This document shows, piece after piece, positions 1 through 5,695 of a stretch of 6,904 nucleotides of DNA. The notes under the pieces are model-generated. The model was not told where the DNA came from, did not search any database, and worked only from the letters and a program-made list of their open reading frames with translations. The DNA comes from Bacillota bacterium (lineage in GTDB: Bacteria > Bacillota > Clostridia > Oscillospirales > Ruminococcaceae). The DNA lies in assembly GCA_023395435.1 (NCBI GenBank), contig JAEWZG010000120.1, positions 1 through 6,904 on the forward strand, written 5' to 3'. Positions within the stretch are counted from its first letter, which is position 1. Every line of letters starts with the position of its first letter. Both the position numbers and the translations under genes were made by a program.

Positions 1-21
1 CATAGCGTTGAACGAATATTT

Positions 22-27
22 TATAAT
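22..27 (+). promoter_or_regulatory. Candidate -10 box of the tRNA-Ser promoter
   Basis: A perfect TATAAT lies 10 bases before the first base of the mature tRNA, which would put transcription start just upstream of it. The matching -35 box at 16-18 bp spacing would fall at or beyond the left edge of the window, so only half of the promoter can be seen. In such AT-rich DNA a lone TATAAT is weak evidence. Confidence 0.4.
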
Positions 28-37
28 AATCACCTTT

Positions 38-127
38 GGAGAAGTACTCAAGTGGTGAAGAGGCGCCCCTGCTAAGGGTGTAGGTCGGGTAACTGGCGCG
101 AGGGTTCAAATCCCTCCTTCTCCGCCA
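38..127 (+). tRNA. tRNA-Ser, anticodon GCU
   Basis: This is a complete class II tRNA that decodes AGC and AGU serine codons. The acceptor stem GGAGAAG (38-44) pairs perfectly with CTTCTCC (117-123). The anticodon stem 64-68/76-80 encloses the loop CTGCTAA with anticodon GCT at 71-73. The T arm is GAGGG-TTCAAAT-CCCTC (100-116). A long variable arm (about 81-99) is the hallmark of serine tRNAs. Discriminator base G124 is followed by a genome-encoded CCA (125-127). The gene is not interrupted, and its 3' end is not repeated elsewhere in the window. Confidence 0.97.
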
Positions 128-129
128 GA

Positions 130-165
130 AACAGCAAGTCAATTTTTGTTGACTTGCTGTTTTTT
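130..165 (+). terminator. Intrinsic terminator of tRNA-Ser
   Basis: A perfect 13-bp inverted repeat (130-142 with 149-161, arm AACAGCAAGTCAA) closes a 6-base loop and runs into a T tract, starting two bases after the tRNA CCA. It should end tRNA transcription and isolate the tRNA from the downstream operon. Confidence 0.93.
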
Positions 166-368
166 ATGCATTCAAATATTTATATGCTATATATGTATAT
201 TAGTATTATTATATTAATTAACAAAAAGTATTTATAATATTGACAATTCATTTCAAATAATTTATAATACATATTAAGTTAAAAAAATTACTAAATTTTT
301 GTTTTTATATATGCATATCAATACATATTATTATTTCAATCTAAACTATAAATAAAGGGGTCAAATTT
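166..368 (+). other. AT-rich intergenic region and leader of the toxin-like operon
   Basis: This gap of about 200 bases is extremely AT-rich and has no credible gene. It holds the consensus promoter at 240-268, an inferred leader of about 95 nt, a 10-bp palindrome ATATGCATAT (309-318) and the ribosome binding site AAAGGGG (about 354-360). Short A/T-only hairpins such as 283-300 look too weak to be regulatory structures. Confidence 0.6.
240..268 (+). promoter_or_regulatory. Consensus sigma-70/sigma-A promoter of the toxin-like operon
   Basis: TTGACA (240-245) and TATAAT (263-268) both match consensus at 6/6 and are separated by exactly 17 bases. The start site is predicted near 275, leaving a leader of about 95 nt before the first start codon at 369. 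This is the only strong promoter seen ahead of the five plus-strand genes, whose spacing suggests one transcript. Perfect boxes predict strong basal expression unless a repressor acts. Confidence 0.75.
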
Positions 369-812
369 ATGAGTTCTTATAGCATATTGTGTGAGATTAA
401 CAGTTGCAGATCAAAACTATCAAGTCTTTATTTGGATCTTAAATATGCTAAGGAAGATTTAGAAAATATTAATACTAAAAAAAGAAAATTCAGCAAAGTT
501 CTTGAGTCTGTGGATGAAAGTATTATTAATCAAAAAGGAAAGCTGAATAATCTTATGAATTATAATTCTCAGCTTATATTTGTACAAAAATGTGTTAACA
601 GGAATACATATATTTTAGATAATGAAGTAAAATCAAATATTAATTATCAGGCAAGTGAAATCCACAGCAGAATAAATAGCGCAGAAATTAGTATTAATAA
701 TAAAATAGAAGAATTAACCAGACAGATTAGTTATTATGAAAACAGATTAAGTTCACTACAATATGAATATCAAAGAGCAATAGAAGAGGAGAGACGGTCA
801 TGTCAGGATTAG
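369..812 (+). CDS. Coiled-coil protein, DUF5082/YwqH-like candidate T7SS toxin partner
   Basis: This encodes 147 aa with no signal peptide or membrane segment. It is almost entirely helical and charged, with two long heptad-like stretches (about residues 14-65 and 86-142) around a less regular middle that includes Cys75. Size, composition and position just before a toxin-like gene resemble the coiled-coil partner proteins (DUF5082/YwqH type) encoded beside Bacillus LXG toxins, but I see no diagnostic motif, so the family is inferred. The start is supported by AAAGGGG about 8 bases upstream. The 3' end overlaps the next gene by 13 bases, suggesting translational coupling. The likely role is binding the toxin-like protein and presenting it for secretion. 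Alternatively it is a detached targeting domain of that toxin. Confidence 0.8.
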   Translation: MSSYSILCEINSCRSKLSSLYLDLKYAKEDLENINTKKRKFSKVLESVDESIINQKGKLNNLMNYNSQLIFVQKCVNRNTYILDNEVKSNINYQASEIHSRINSAEISINNKIEELTRQISYYENRLSSLQYEYQRAIEEERRSCQD

Positions 813-1921
813 TAAGAGATTTTTCGCAGGGAACCCAAACTACTATTCTCGGTTTGATAAAGGATGATTATGATAAAAATCATAAACATTTTTTTAGTGG
901 ATTTCAGGATTTTGTTGCTGATCATGCTCATTATCATTTCACTGATATTGATATAAATGATTATACTAACAATATAAATGCTTATTATGCAAAGATAATC
1001 GATGCTAATGATATGAGCAAGAAGGATTATGAACGCTTAATTGAAAAAGTTTATGATGTGGATCAAAATTATTGTGGAAAAGCACAGGTAATATATAATC
1101 AGATACTTGAGTTTTCACGATTGGTTACTTACATAAACGATTCTTTTATTAAGAATAAAGACGGACAATATAACATTGAACTTAATACATTTGGAGGCAG
1201 TGCATTATTTAATATTACAAATTTAGTTTCAGCTTATAATGGTAAATGTGAATATGGTCTTAATCCAGTATTTGATAAACATGGGTCGTATGGAGGAAAT
1301 CAAGGTGAAGCTGCTTCTTTTGTTGTTGGGAGTGATGAGTTTGAGGCAATTGCCGCAATAATCAGAAGTTATCCTGACTATTCAAGTTACTCAGATAAAG
1401 AAATTGACGAGTTTTTAGATTTAATGAATAATACCGGCTGTGGATATATTGCATTGACAAATTCTCTTTTTGATAGATATATTGGAAGAGAAGCTGAATT
1501 TGAAGCAACATTCGGGTATCCAATGTATAACAGTAGTGGAGAATTGAACTATTCTCTTGTATTTGCCGACATATATTGTTCAGCAGGGCTTGAATCAGGC
1601 ACATCCAGAGGCAGCAGAGAAGAAATGTGGGAAGAATTCTGCGATGATCACAATGTTGATGTTAATGTCAAAAACATTGGTAAATTAAATCAAGATAATT
1701 TTGAAGGCTATAGAAATGATGGCCAGATAATTGTAAGAGCGGATGGATTTAATTTAGAGGATGAGAATGGTAATATTATACATAAAGATGTTGGAGCTCA
1801 TGCTATGGCAGTAACAGGAGTTGCTGCTGATGGACGAATTATTATTTCATCCTGGGGTGATATATATTATATGGATCCAGACTCATCTGGAATACAATAT
1901 CAGATAGTAGATTATAACTGA
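800..1921 (+). CDS. Putative secreted toxin with C-terminal papain-like cysteine protease domain
   Basis: This encodes 373 aa. Residues 1-120 are mostly helical and could be a short secretion or partner-binding region. Residues 121-175 are Gly/Asn-rich and linker-like. About 176-373 look like a papain/C39-like catalytic domain. NTGCGYIAL places the nucleophile at Cys214 at a helix start. GAHAMAVTG places the catalytic His at 334 on a strand. SSWG (350-353) matches the papain NSWG box, with Ser where papain has the third catalytic residue Asn; Asp354 or Asp359 might substitute. Family knowledge: such domains cleave peptide or isopeptide bonds and are common as C-terminal toxins of polymorphic systems. 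There is no Sec signal peptide, which fits T7SS export. It is shorter than typical LXG toxins and I see no clear LXG domain. The start has GAGGAGAG 7 bases upstream, inside the preceding gene. The substrate is unknown. Confidence 0.85.
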   Translation: MSGLVRDFSQGTQTTILGLIKDDYDKNHKHFFSGFQDFVADHAHYHFTDIDINDYTNNINAYYAKIIDANDMSKKDYERLIEKVYDVDQNYCGKAQVIYNQILEFSRLVTYINDSFIKNKDGQYNIELNTFGGSALFNITNLVSAYNGKCEYGLNPVFDKHGSYGGNQGEAASFVVGSDEFEAIAAIIRSYPDYSSYSDKEIDEFLDLMNNTGCGYIALTNSLFDRYIGREAEFEATFGYPMYNSSGELNYSLVFADIYCSAGLESGTSRGSREEMWEEFCDDHNVDVNVKNIGKLNQDNFEGYRNDGQIIVRADGFNLEDENGNIIHKDVGAHAMAVTGVAADGRIIISSWGDIYYMDPDSSGIQYQIVDYN

Positions 1922-1934
1922 TTCGGAGGGTTAT

Positions 1935-2735
1935 ATGCGAAAAATAAGTATTATGTTGGTTTTAGTCTTATCGATTTGTTTTTGTGGTTGTAACGGAGGA
2001 ACTAAAATGAAATCAGAAAAAATAGTTAATGATAGTAATAAAAAGTTATTGGACCAGTGGGTTCTTTCCAATAAAGATATAAAGGAATGTAAGCCTTCAT
2101 GGACCTTTAATTTTGACAGGGCAAAGGAAAAAGGATTATCTGAAGATGGTAAAACCTTCAATGATAAGTATTTTTATATTCAGGCAGCATATAAGTTAGC
2201 ACTTAGCAAATATTTGAAAGAAAATATGGGGCTTAGCGAATATGACGATCAGATCAGCAAATGTGAATTAAAATTTATAGAAGTAAAGAATGACAAAAAA
2301 TCAATTTATCAGATAAATAATCCATCAGGAATGAAATTCTTTTTCATCAGAAGCAACATATATGTTGAAAATCTTAGCAAGAAAGATATCAAAACAATTG
2401 AAGATGCCTTGTTGAATTCTGATGATATAACAAAAGATATTATTGGTATTGTAAAGAATACATATAAAAACGTTCTTTCTTGTGTCAGTGAAGATGAAGG
2501 AAATAAAGAGCACGAGATAATTTATGAAGCTGGAGCATTATACACCAGAGAAGCTTTGAACACTGCATTAGTTATAGGTATCGCTGATGCTTATGAATGG
2601 GATGACAAAGGCAGCCTTGTTAATACACAAAACGAAAGACTCAAAGAAGAATATATTAAAAAGCTTGCTGAAGAGATAACAAAAGAATTTAGCGATAAGC
2701 TACAGATGCCAGTGAAAATATTTATATATAAGTAA
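1935..2735 (+). CDS. Putative lipoprotein, candidate immunity protein
   Basis: This encodes 266 aa. The N-terminus has a basic MRK, a hydrophobic core (residues 4-16) and a lipobox-like FCGC ending at Cys19, so the protein is probably lipidated and held on the outer face of the membrane. Phe at -3 is atypical but Gly at -1 is normal. The rest is hydrophilic, with mixed helix and strand and a charged C-terminal helix (about 230-258); I recognise no family. It starts 13 bases after the toxin-like gene, with GGAGGG at 1925-1930. An unrelated gene directly behind a toxin gene is the usual immunity position. An exported lipoprotein would neutralise a toxin acting at the envelope. It could instead be an accessory surface lipoprotein, since immunity is inferred from position only. 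Confidence 0.8.
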   Translation: MRKISIMLVLVLSICFCGCNGGTKMKSEKIVNDSNKKLLDQWVLSNKDIKECKPSWTFNFDRAKEKGLSEDGKTFNDKYFYIQAAYKLALSKYLKENMGLSEYDDQISKCELKFIEVKNDKKSIYQINNPSGMKFFFIRSNIYVENLSKKDIKTIEDALLNSDDITKDIIGIVKNTYKNVLSCVSEDEGNKEHEIIYEAGALYTREALNTALVIGIADAYEWDDKGSLVNTQNERLKEEYIKKLAEEITKEFSDKLQMPVKIFIYK

Positions 2736-2739
2736 TAAT

Positions 2740-2747
2740 AAAGGGTG
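2740..2747 (+). promoter_or_regulatory. Ribosome binding site that supports a TTG start
   Basis: AAAGGGTG followed by AT resembles the 16S anti-SD complement AAGGAGGTGAT and lies 6 bases before TTG at 2754. An upstream in-frame GTG at 2745 is part of this site itself, so it cannot use it. TTG is therefore the better start for the next gene. Confidence 0.65.
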
Positions 2748-2753
2748 ATAGTA

Positions 2754-3035
2754 TTGAAAGACTTAATTGTTTGTGATGATGAGTACTTTGACTTAGCAAC
2801 AAAATATCAAGAGCTTGGAGAAACGTTCGACAGACAATACAGATGCTTTGTAAAAACCCTAAAAAATATATCAGAGTATGCAATAACTTCAGGACAGACT
2901 CATGATAATATTGAGGGATTACTAACAAGCTTAGATGGACTTAAGCAGAAGTTAAGTTATTCTACTGATCTCGCTTCACAATTATGCGGGGATTTTGTTG
3001 ATAACATTGATGAAGCAGATTCGAAATTATTTTAA
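2754..3035 (+). CDS. Small helical WXG100/Lap-like protein 1
   Basis: This encodes 93 aa when started at TTG 2754; the longer reading from GTG 2745 would begin inside the ribosome binding site. The protein is a predicted helical hairpin with no signal peptide or transmembrane segment, in the size range of WXG100-like proteins and LXG-associated partner (Lap-type) proteins. There is no WXG motif. The C-terminus reads IDEADSKL (residues 85-92), which aligns without gaps with FEDMDVKL in the next gene. Cys7, Cys31 and Cys78 are present. The gene starts 18 bases after the lipoprotein gene and is followed 10 bases later by another small gene. The likely role is a T7SS targeting partner or co-secreted substrate, inferred from size, fold and context. 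Confidence 0.78.
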   Translation: MKDLIVCDDEYFDLATKYQELGETFDRQYRCFVKTLKNISEYAITSGQTHDNIEGLLTSLDGLKQKLSYSTDLASQLCGDFVDNIDEADSKLF

Positions 3036-3039
3036 GGAG
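3034..3039 (+). promoter_or_regulatory. Ribosome binding site that fixes the start of the second small gene
   Basis: AAGGAG overlaps the TAA stop of the preceding gene and sits 6 bases before ATG 3046. It supports that ATG over an upstream in-frame start at 2995, which would overlap the previous gene by 41 bases and has no comparable site. The stop/SD overlap suggests translational coupling. Confidence 0.7.
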
Positions 3040-3045
3040 ACTATT

Positions 3046-3339
3046 ATGATCGAATTAATAGTTGTAGCGATTGAAAAACTTCTTGCCAGAGAACAGACAA
3101 AGAAGTTTGTTGAATACTGTAATTCTACTGAATTAACTGACCAGATGACAGCAATCAATTCAGTTTTACAAAACAGCAGTGGAGAAACAAAAGAAAAACT
3201 TGACAGCATAAATATTCAGCTTACTGATATAATAAATTCTTTTATGTTGCTTATGGAAAATACAAAAGATTTTATTACAAATGCCACAGATATGTTTGAA
3301 GATATGGATGTAAAGCTTGCTGAAGAAATTGAAAGTTGA
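3046..3339 (+). CDS. Small helical WXG100/Lap-like protein 2 with FxxxD motif
   Basis: This encodes 97 aa from ATG 3046. It is predicted to be an all-helical hairpin with a turn near NSSGE (43-47). The N-terminal IELIVVAIEKLL is amphipathic rather than a signal peptide, and there is no WXG motif. Near the C-terminus FEDMDVKL (84-91) contains FxxxD, a pattern described for partner proteins of LXG toxins and analogous to the mycobacterial YxxxD/E export signal. It matches IDEADSKL of the preceding gene position by position. It is the last gene of the operon, 44 bases before the terminator stem. The pair probably forms a complex that helps deliver the toxin-like protein to T7SS, by analogy with families of similar size and position. 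A structural or regulatory helical protein remains possible. Confidence 0.78.
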   Translation: MIELIVVAIEKLLAREQTKKFVEYCNSTELTDQMTAINSVLQNSSGETKEKLDSINIQLTDIINSFMLLMENTKDFITNATDMFEDMDVKLAEEIES

Positions 3340-3383
3340 TATACATTATAAAGATGCATTATACAAAAATCACTATATTAATT

Positions 3384-3428
3384 AAAAATAACCAGCCACA
3401 GAGATTATCTCGGTGGCTGGTTATTTTT
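3384..3428. terminator. Bidirectional intrinsic terminator between convergent operons
   Basis: A 16-bp inverted repeat (3384-3399 with 3413-3428) has an A tract on the left and a T tract on the right. After an A/G mismatch the stem continues as GAGA/TCTC closing a TTA loop. It gives a U-tailed hairpin for the plus-strand cassette and, read the other way, for the minus-strand exporter operon, whose TAA stop (3428-3430) overlaps the stem end. Confidence 0.92.
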
Positions 3429-4579
3429 TAGTTTTCAGTTCGTTTTACTTTTGATATTACAAGAGTTATTGTAAGGAATGATATTGAGAAGAGAAGCTCA
3501 ATGCCTAAGCATAAGTAATAGCTTTTTATATTTGAGAATGAATAGTCTGTAACAGATGCAACTGTGTTGTTTGCTTTAACAAACCAATAAACCGGATTGA
3601 TAATAGCTGTTGCCTTGACACCGTCACCTAAGAATTCCTGTGGCACAAATGAACCACCGAGGAAGCACGAGCCAAGCACAACTACATTTGCTACGGCATC
3701 AAGTGATTTTCTTGTAATTATTGAAGACAATAGGTAAGCTAAGTTGAGTGCAACCAGTACGAAAATAAACATATTAATTATATGTAGCATTCCGGCAGTT
3801 GTGGCAATGTTAACACTAAACATAACTATTCCGATTGTCAGTACTACTATAAACATTCCGAGTGAAACCACAAAGTGGCCAAGACCTATCTGCATATTAA
3901 AGCTTGAAAGTGACATTGTTGAACAGTTTATACGTCGTTTAATGTCTTTGCTCCTGAATGAGAAGCTTACTGTACCGATTGAAATGATAAGTATAGTCAT
4001 TATAATGAAGCAGGAATAATTATAGAAAATGCTCTGTCCACTCATATGTGAACGTACTGAATTTTCAAGAACAACCTTTGTGCTGATTGAAAGATCAGTT
4101 TTTACTTTTTCAATTATTTCATCCATGTTTAAGTTAGTGCTTTGCTGATACATGTTATAGGATGAAAGATAGTTGTTGATAATTATATCAGCAACATTGC
4201 CATTCGTAGCATCCGGGAATTTCTCAAGTTTGAGTTTGATTGGATTTTTACTTACAAAAGCATCTCCAAAGCCTTTAGGAATTGTCACAATACATGATGT
4301 ATCATGGTAGAACAATGCTTTCTGCTTTGCATTTGTATTGTTTTCAATTTTTTTCTGCTTTGTGTTTTCCTTGATATAATCAAGAAATTTATCAGTAAAT
4401 TCGCTGTCATCATTATTAAAGATTGTAATTGTTGGCTTTTCTTTCTTAAAGGTTTTGCTGTTTTCTTCTGGAATTGACATGAATATACTTGCGATAAGAA
4501 CAGCTACAATAAGATTTACTATAATTGCTATCAATGCGCCGTTTTTTAGTATCTTAAAATATGTCTTAAATACTCTCAT
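3428..4579 (-). CDS. ABC-2 type transporter permease (second permease subunit)
   Basis: This encodes 383 aa, an integral membrane subunit of an ABC exporter. It has the ABC-2 layout: TM1 (about 13-35), a large extracytoplasmic domain (about 36-182, opening with the strand TITIFNND typical of this family), then five TM segments near 183-205, 231-255, 264-286, 291-311 and 353-375. GGSFVPQEFL (308-317) before INPVYW (327-332) is a characteristic ABC-2 signature. It is the last gene of the operon. Its start overlaps the end of the other permease gene by 14 bases and has AAGGAGGC 7 bases upstream, implying translational coupling. It probably pairs with the other permease as a heterodimer, as LnrN does with LnrM. 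The substrate cannot be read from sequence; antimicrobial lipid or peptide-like compounds are the usual cargo. Confidence 0.93.
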   Translation of the reverse strand: MRVFKTYFKILKNGALIAIIVNLIVAVLIASIFMSIPEENSKTFKKEKPTITIFNNDDSEFTDKFLDYIKENTKQKKIENNTNAKQKALFYHDTSCIVTIPKGFGDAFVSKNPIKLKLEKFPDATNGNVADIIINNYLSSYNMYQQSTNLNMDEIIEKVKTDLSISTKVVLENSVRSHMSGQSIFYNYSCFIIMTILIISIGTVSFSFRSKDIKRRINCSTMSLSSFNMQIGLGHFVVSLGMFIVVLTIGIVMFSVNIATTAGMLHIINMFIFVLVALNLAYLLSSIITRKSLDAVANVVVLGSCFLGGSFVPQEFLGDGVKATAIINPVYWFVKANNTVASVTDYSFSNIKSYYLCLGIELLFSISFLTITLVISKVKRTEN

Positions 4580-5687
4580 ATTTCTGCCTCCTTAGTATCA
4601 AGCAGGAAGTTAAGAAGAGTACAATTCCGATGCCTGTTAGAATTGCAAGTCTTGTAAAGTACATCTGCATTGAATCAAAGTAATAAAGTGAAATCAACCC
4701 GTCGGAAATCAATGTGGCTGGATTAATATAAGCAATGATAGGAAGTTTATTTTCAATAGAGACTTTAACCTGTGCTGCAAACAATCCTGCAATACCGCTG
4801 CTTGTAAGTGTAACTGCATTCAATACTGCACTTTTAACCATAAGTTTTGCTTTGATTGCTACACCAATAAGGGTTCCAAGGCATATTGAAGCAAATAGTG
4901 CTGTATAAAAGATAAGAAGGAGCCATCCTGAAATATTACCGATATTATAATTGAGAATGTATCGTATATAAATAAGTAACATTGTTGTTCCGAAGCATTG
5001 CGTAACCATATCAGCAGCAATACTTGCACCAAACAGTGTTAGCTTATTTGTTGGAGCAATATTCTGTCTTGCACCGACAACTGTTTGGTTGCCCTGAATA
5101 TCAGCAACAGAATAGATGGAAGTCATTGATGATGAAAGTATAGTCATAGCAATAAGTGCAAAGAAGTAAATCGTATAAGGATCATTGTTCTTACTTACTC
5201 CAGCTTCATCTTCAGTAAAGCTCTGTTGTTCTTCTAATAGCTTATTAAGATTTGTCTTATCACCTGTCGGGTTTATTTTATATATATTTGTGACGGTGCT
5301 TGTTGTCTGTGAGATTTTATCGAGAATAGTTTTTACAATAGTTTCTGACATTCCGTTTTCCTTGACAGTCATTTCTACCTCAGAATTCTTTATATTAATG
5401 ACTGCTATGATATCTCCATCCTTCATCATTGTGTCAGCCTTATTTTGTGAAACTATCTCAGATGAAAATACATTTATATCTTCTATGGTATTAATAATCT
5501 GCTTACCTGAGTTATCAACATCGACAATAGCAACCTTTACACCTTCAAGTGTGTCAAGCTTTTGAAGATTGCCGAAAGCAGCATAGAAAAATGTTGCAAG
5601 AATAATAGGGAAGAATAAAGTCCAGAAGATATTCTGCTTCTGCTTGAAGTTCCTTATTACCTTATATCTGAATGTTCTGAAAAACAT
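4566..5687 (-). CDS. ABC-2 type transporter permease (first permease subunit)
   Basis: This encodes 373 aa. TM1 (about 20-40) is followed by a long extracytoplasmic domain (about 41-168; VKVAIVDVDNSG at 50-61 is a typical opening strand) and five further TM segments near 171-193, 219-241, 254-278, 286-306 and 345-364. INPATLISDGL (321-331) before the last TM is a conserved ABC-2 feature. It starts 8 bases after the ATPase stop codon, and its ribosome binding site AGGGGG (5692-5697) overlaps that stop. Two similar but non-identical permeases behind one ATPase match the LnrLMN/YfiLMN arrangement of B. subtilis, where the complex gives resistance to linearmycins. Assignment to the ABC-2 family is firm; the LnrM-like role is inferred from size, order and pairing. 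Confidence 0.93.
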   Translation of the reverse strand: MFFRTFRYKVIRNFKQKQNIFWTLFFPIILATFFYAAFGNLQKLDTLEGVKVAIVDVDNSGKQIINTIEDINVFSSEIVSQNKADTMMKDGDIIAVINIKNSEVEMTVKENGMSETIVKTILDKISQTTSTVTNIYKINPTGDKTNLNKLLEEQQSFTEDEAGVSKNNDPYTIYFFALIAMTILSSSMTSIYSVADIQGNQTVVGARQNIAPTNKLTLFGASIAADMVTQCFGTTMLLIYIRYILNYNIGNISGWLLLIFYTALFASICLGTLIGVAIKAKLMVKSAVLNAVTLTSSGIAGLFAAQVKVSIENKLPIIAYINPATLISDGLISLYYFDSMQMYFTRLAILTGIGIVLFLTSCLILRRQKYESI

Positions 5688-5695
5688 GTTACCCC

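Noticed and set aside
283..300. A/T-only hairpin in the operon leader followed by a few T residues
   Set aside because: Its 7-bp stem has no G or C and would be too unstable to act as a terminator or attenuator; such repeats are expected by chance in this composition.
1362..1604. Minus-strand open frame of 80 codons within the toxin-like gene
   Set aside because: It is antisense to a well-supported gene, has no ribosome binding site of note and encodes low-complexity residues. The other open frames antisense to the plus-strand operon (for example 1931-2161, 2325-2513, 2722-2928, 3027-3209) are rejected for the same reason.
2995..3045. N-terminal extension of the second small protein, from ATG 2995
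   Set aside because: It overlaps the preceding gene by 41 bases and lacks a ribosome binding site, whereas ATG 3046 has a well-placed AAGGAG.
3344..3363. Direct repeat CATTATA (3344-3350 and 3357-3363) after the operon
   Set aside because: Only 7 bases, A/T-rich and two copies, so it is not distinguishable from chance.
5185..5565. Plus-strand open frame of 126 codons within the first permease gene
   Set aside because: It is a shadow of the permease coding strand, without its own start signals. The same applies to the plus-strand frames at 3744-4019, 5781-6059, 6087-6341 and 6393-6716.
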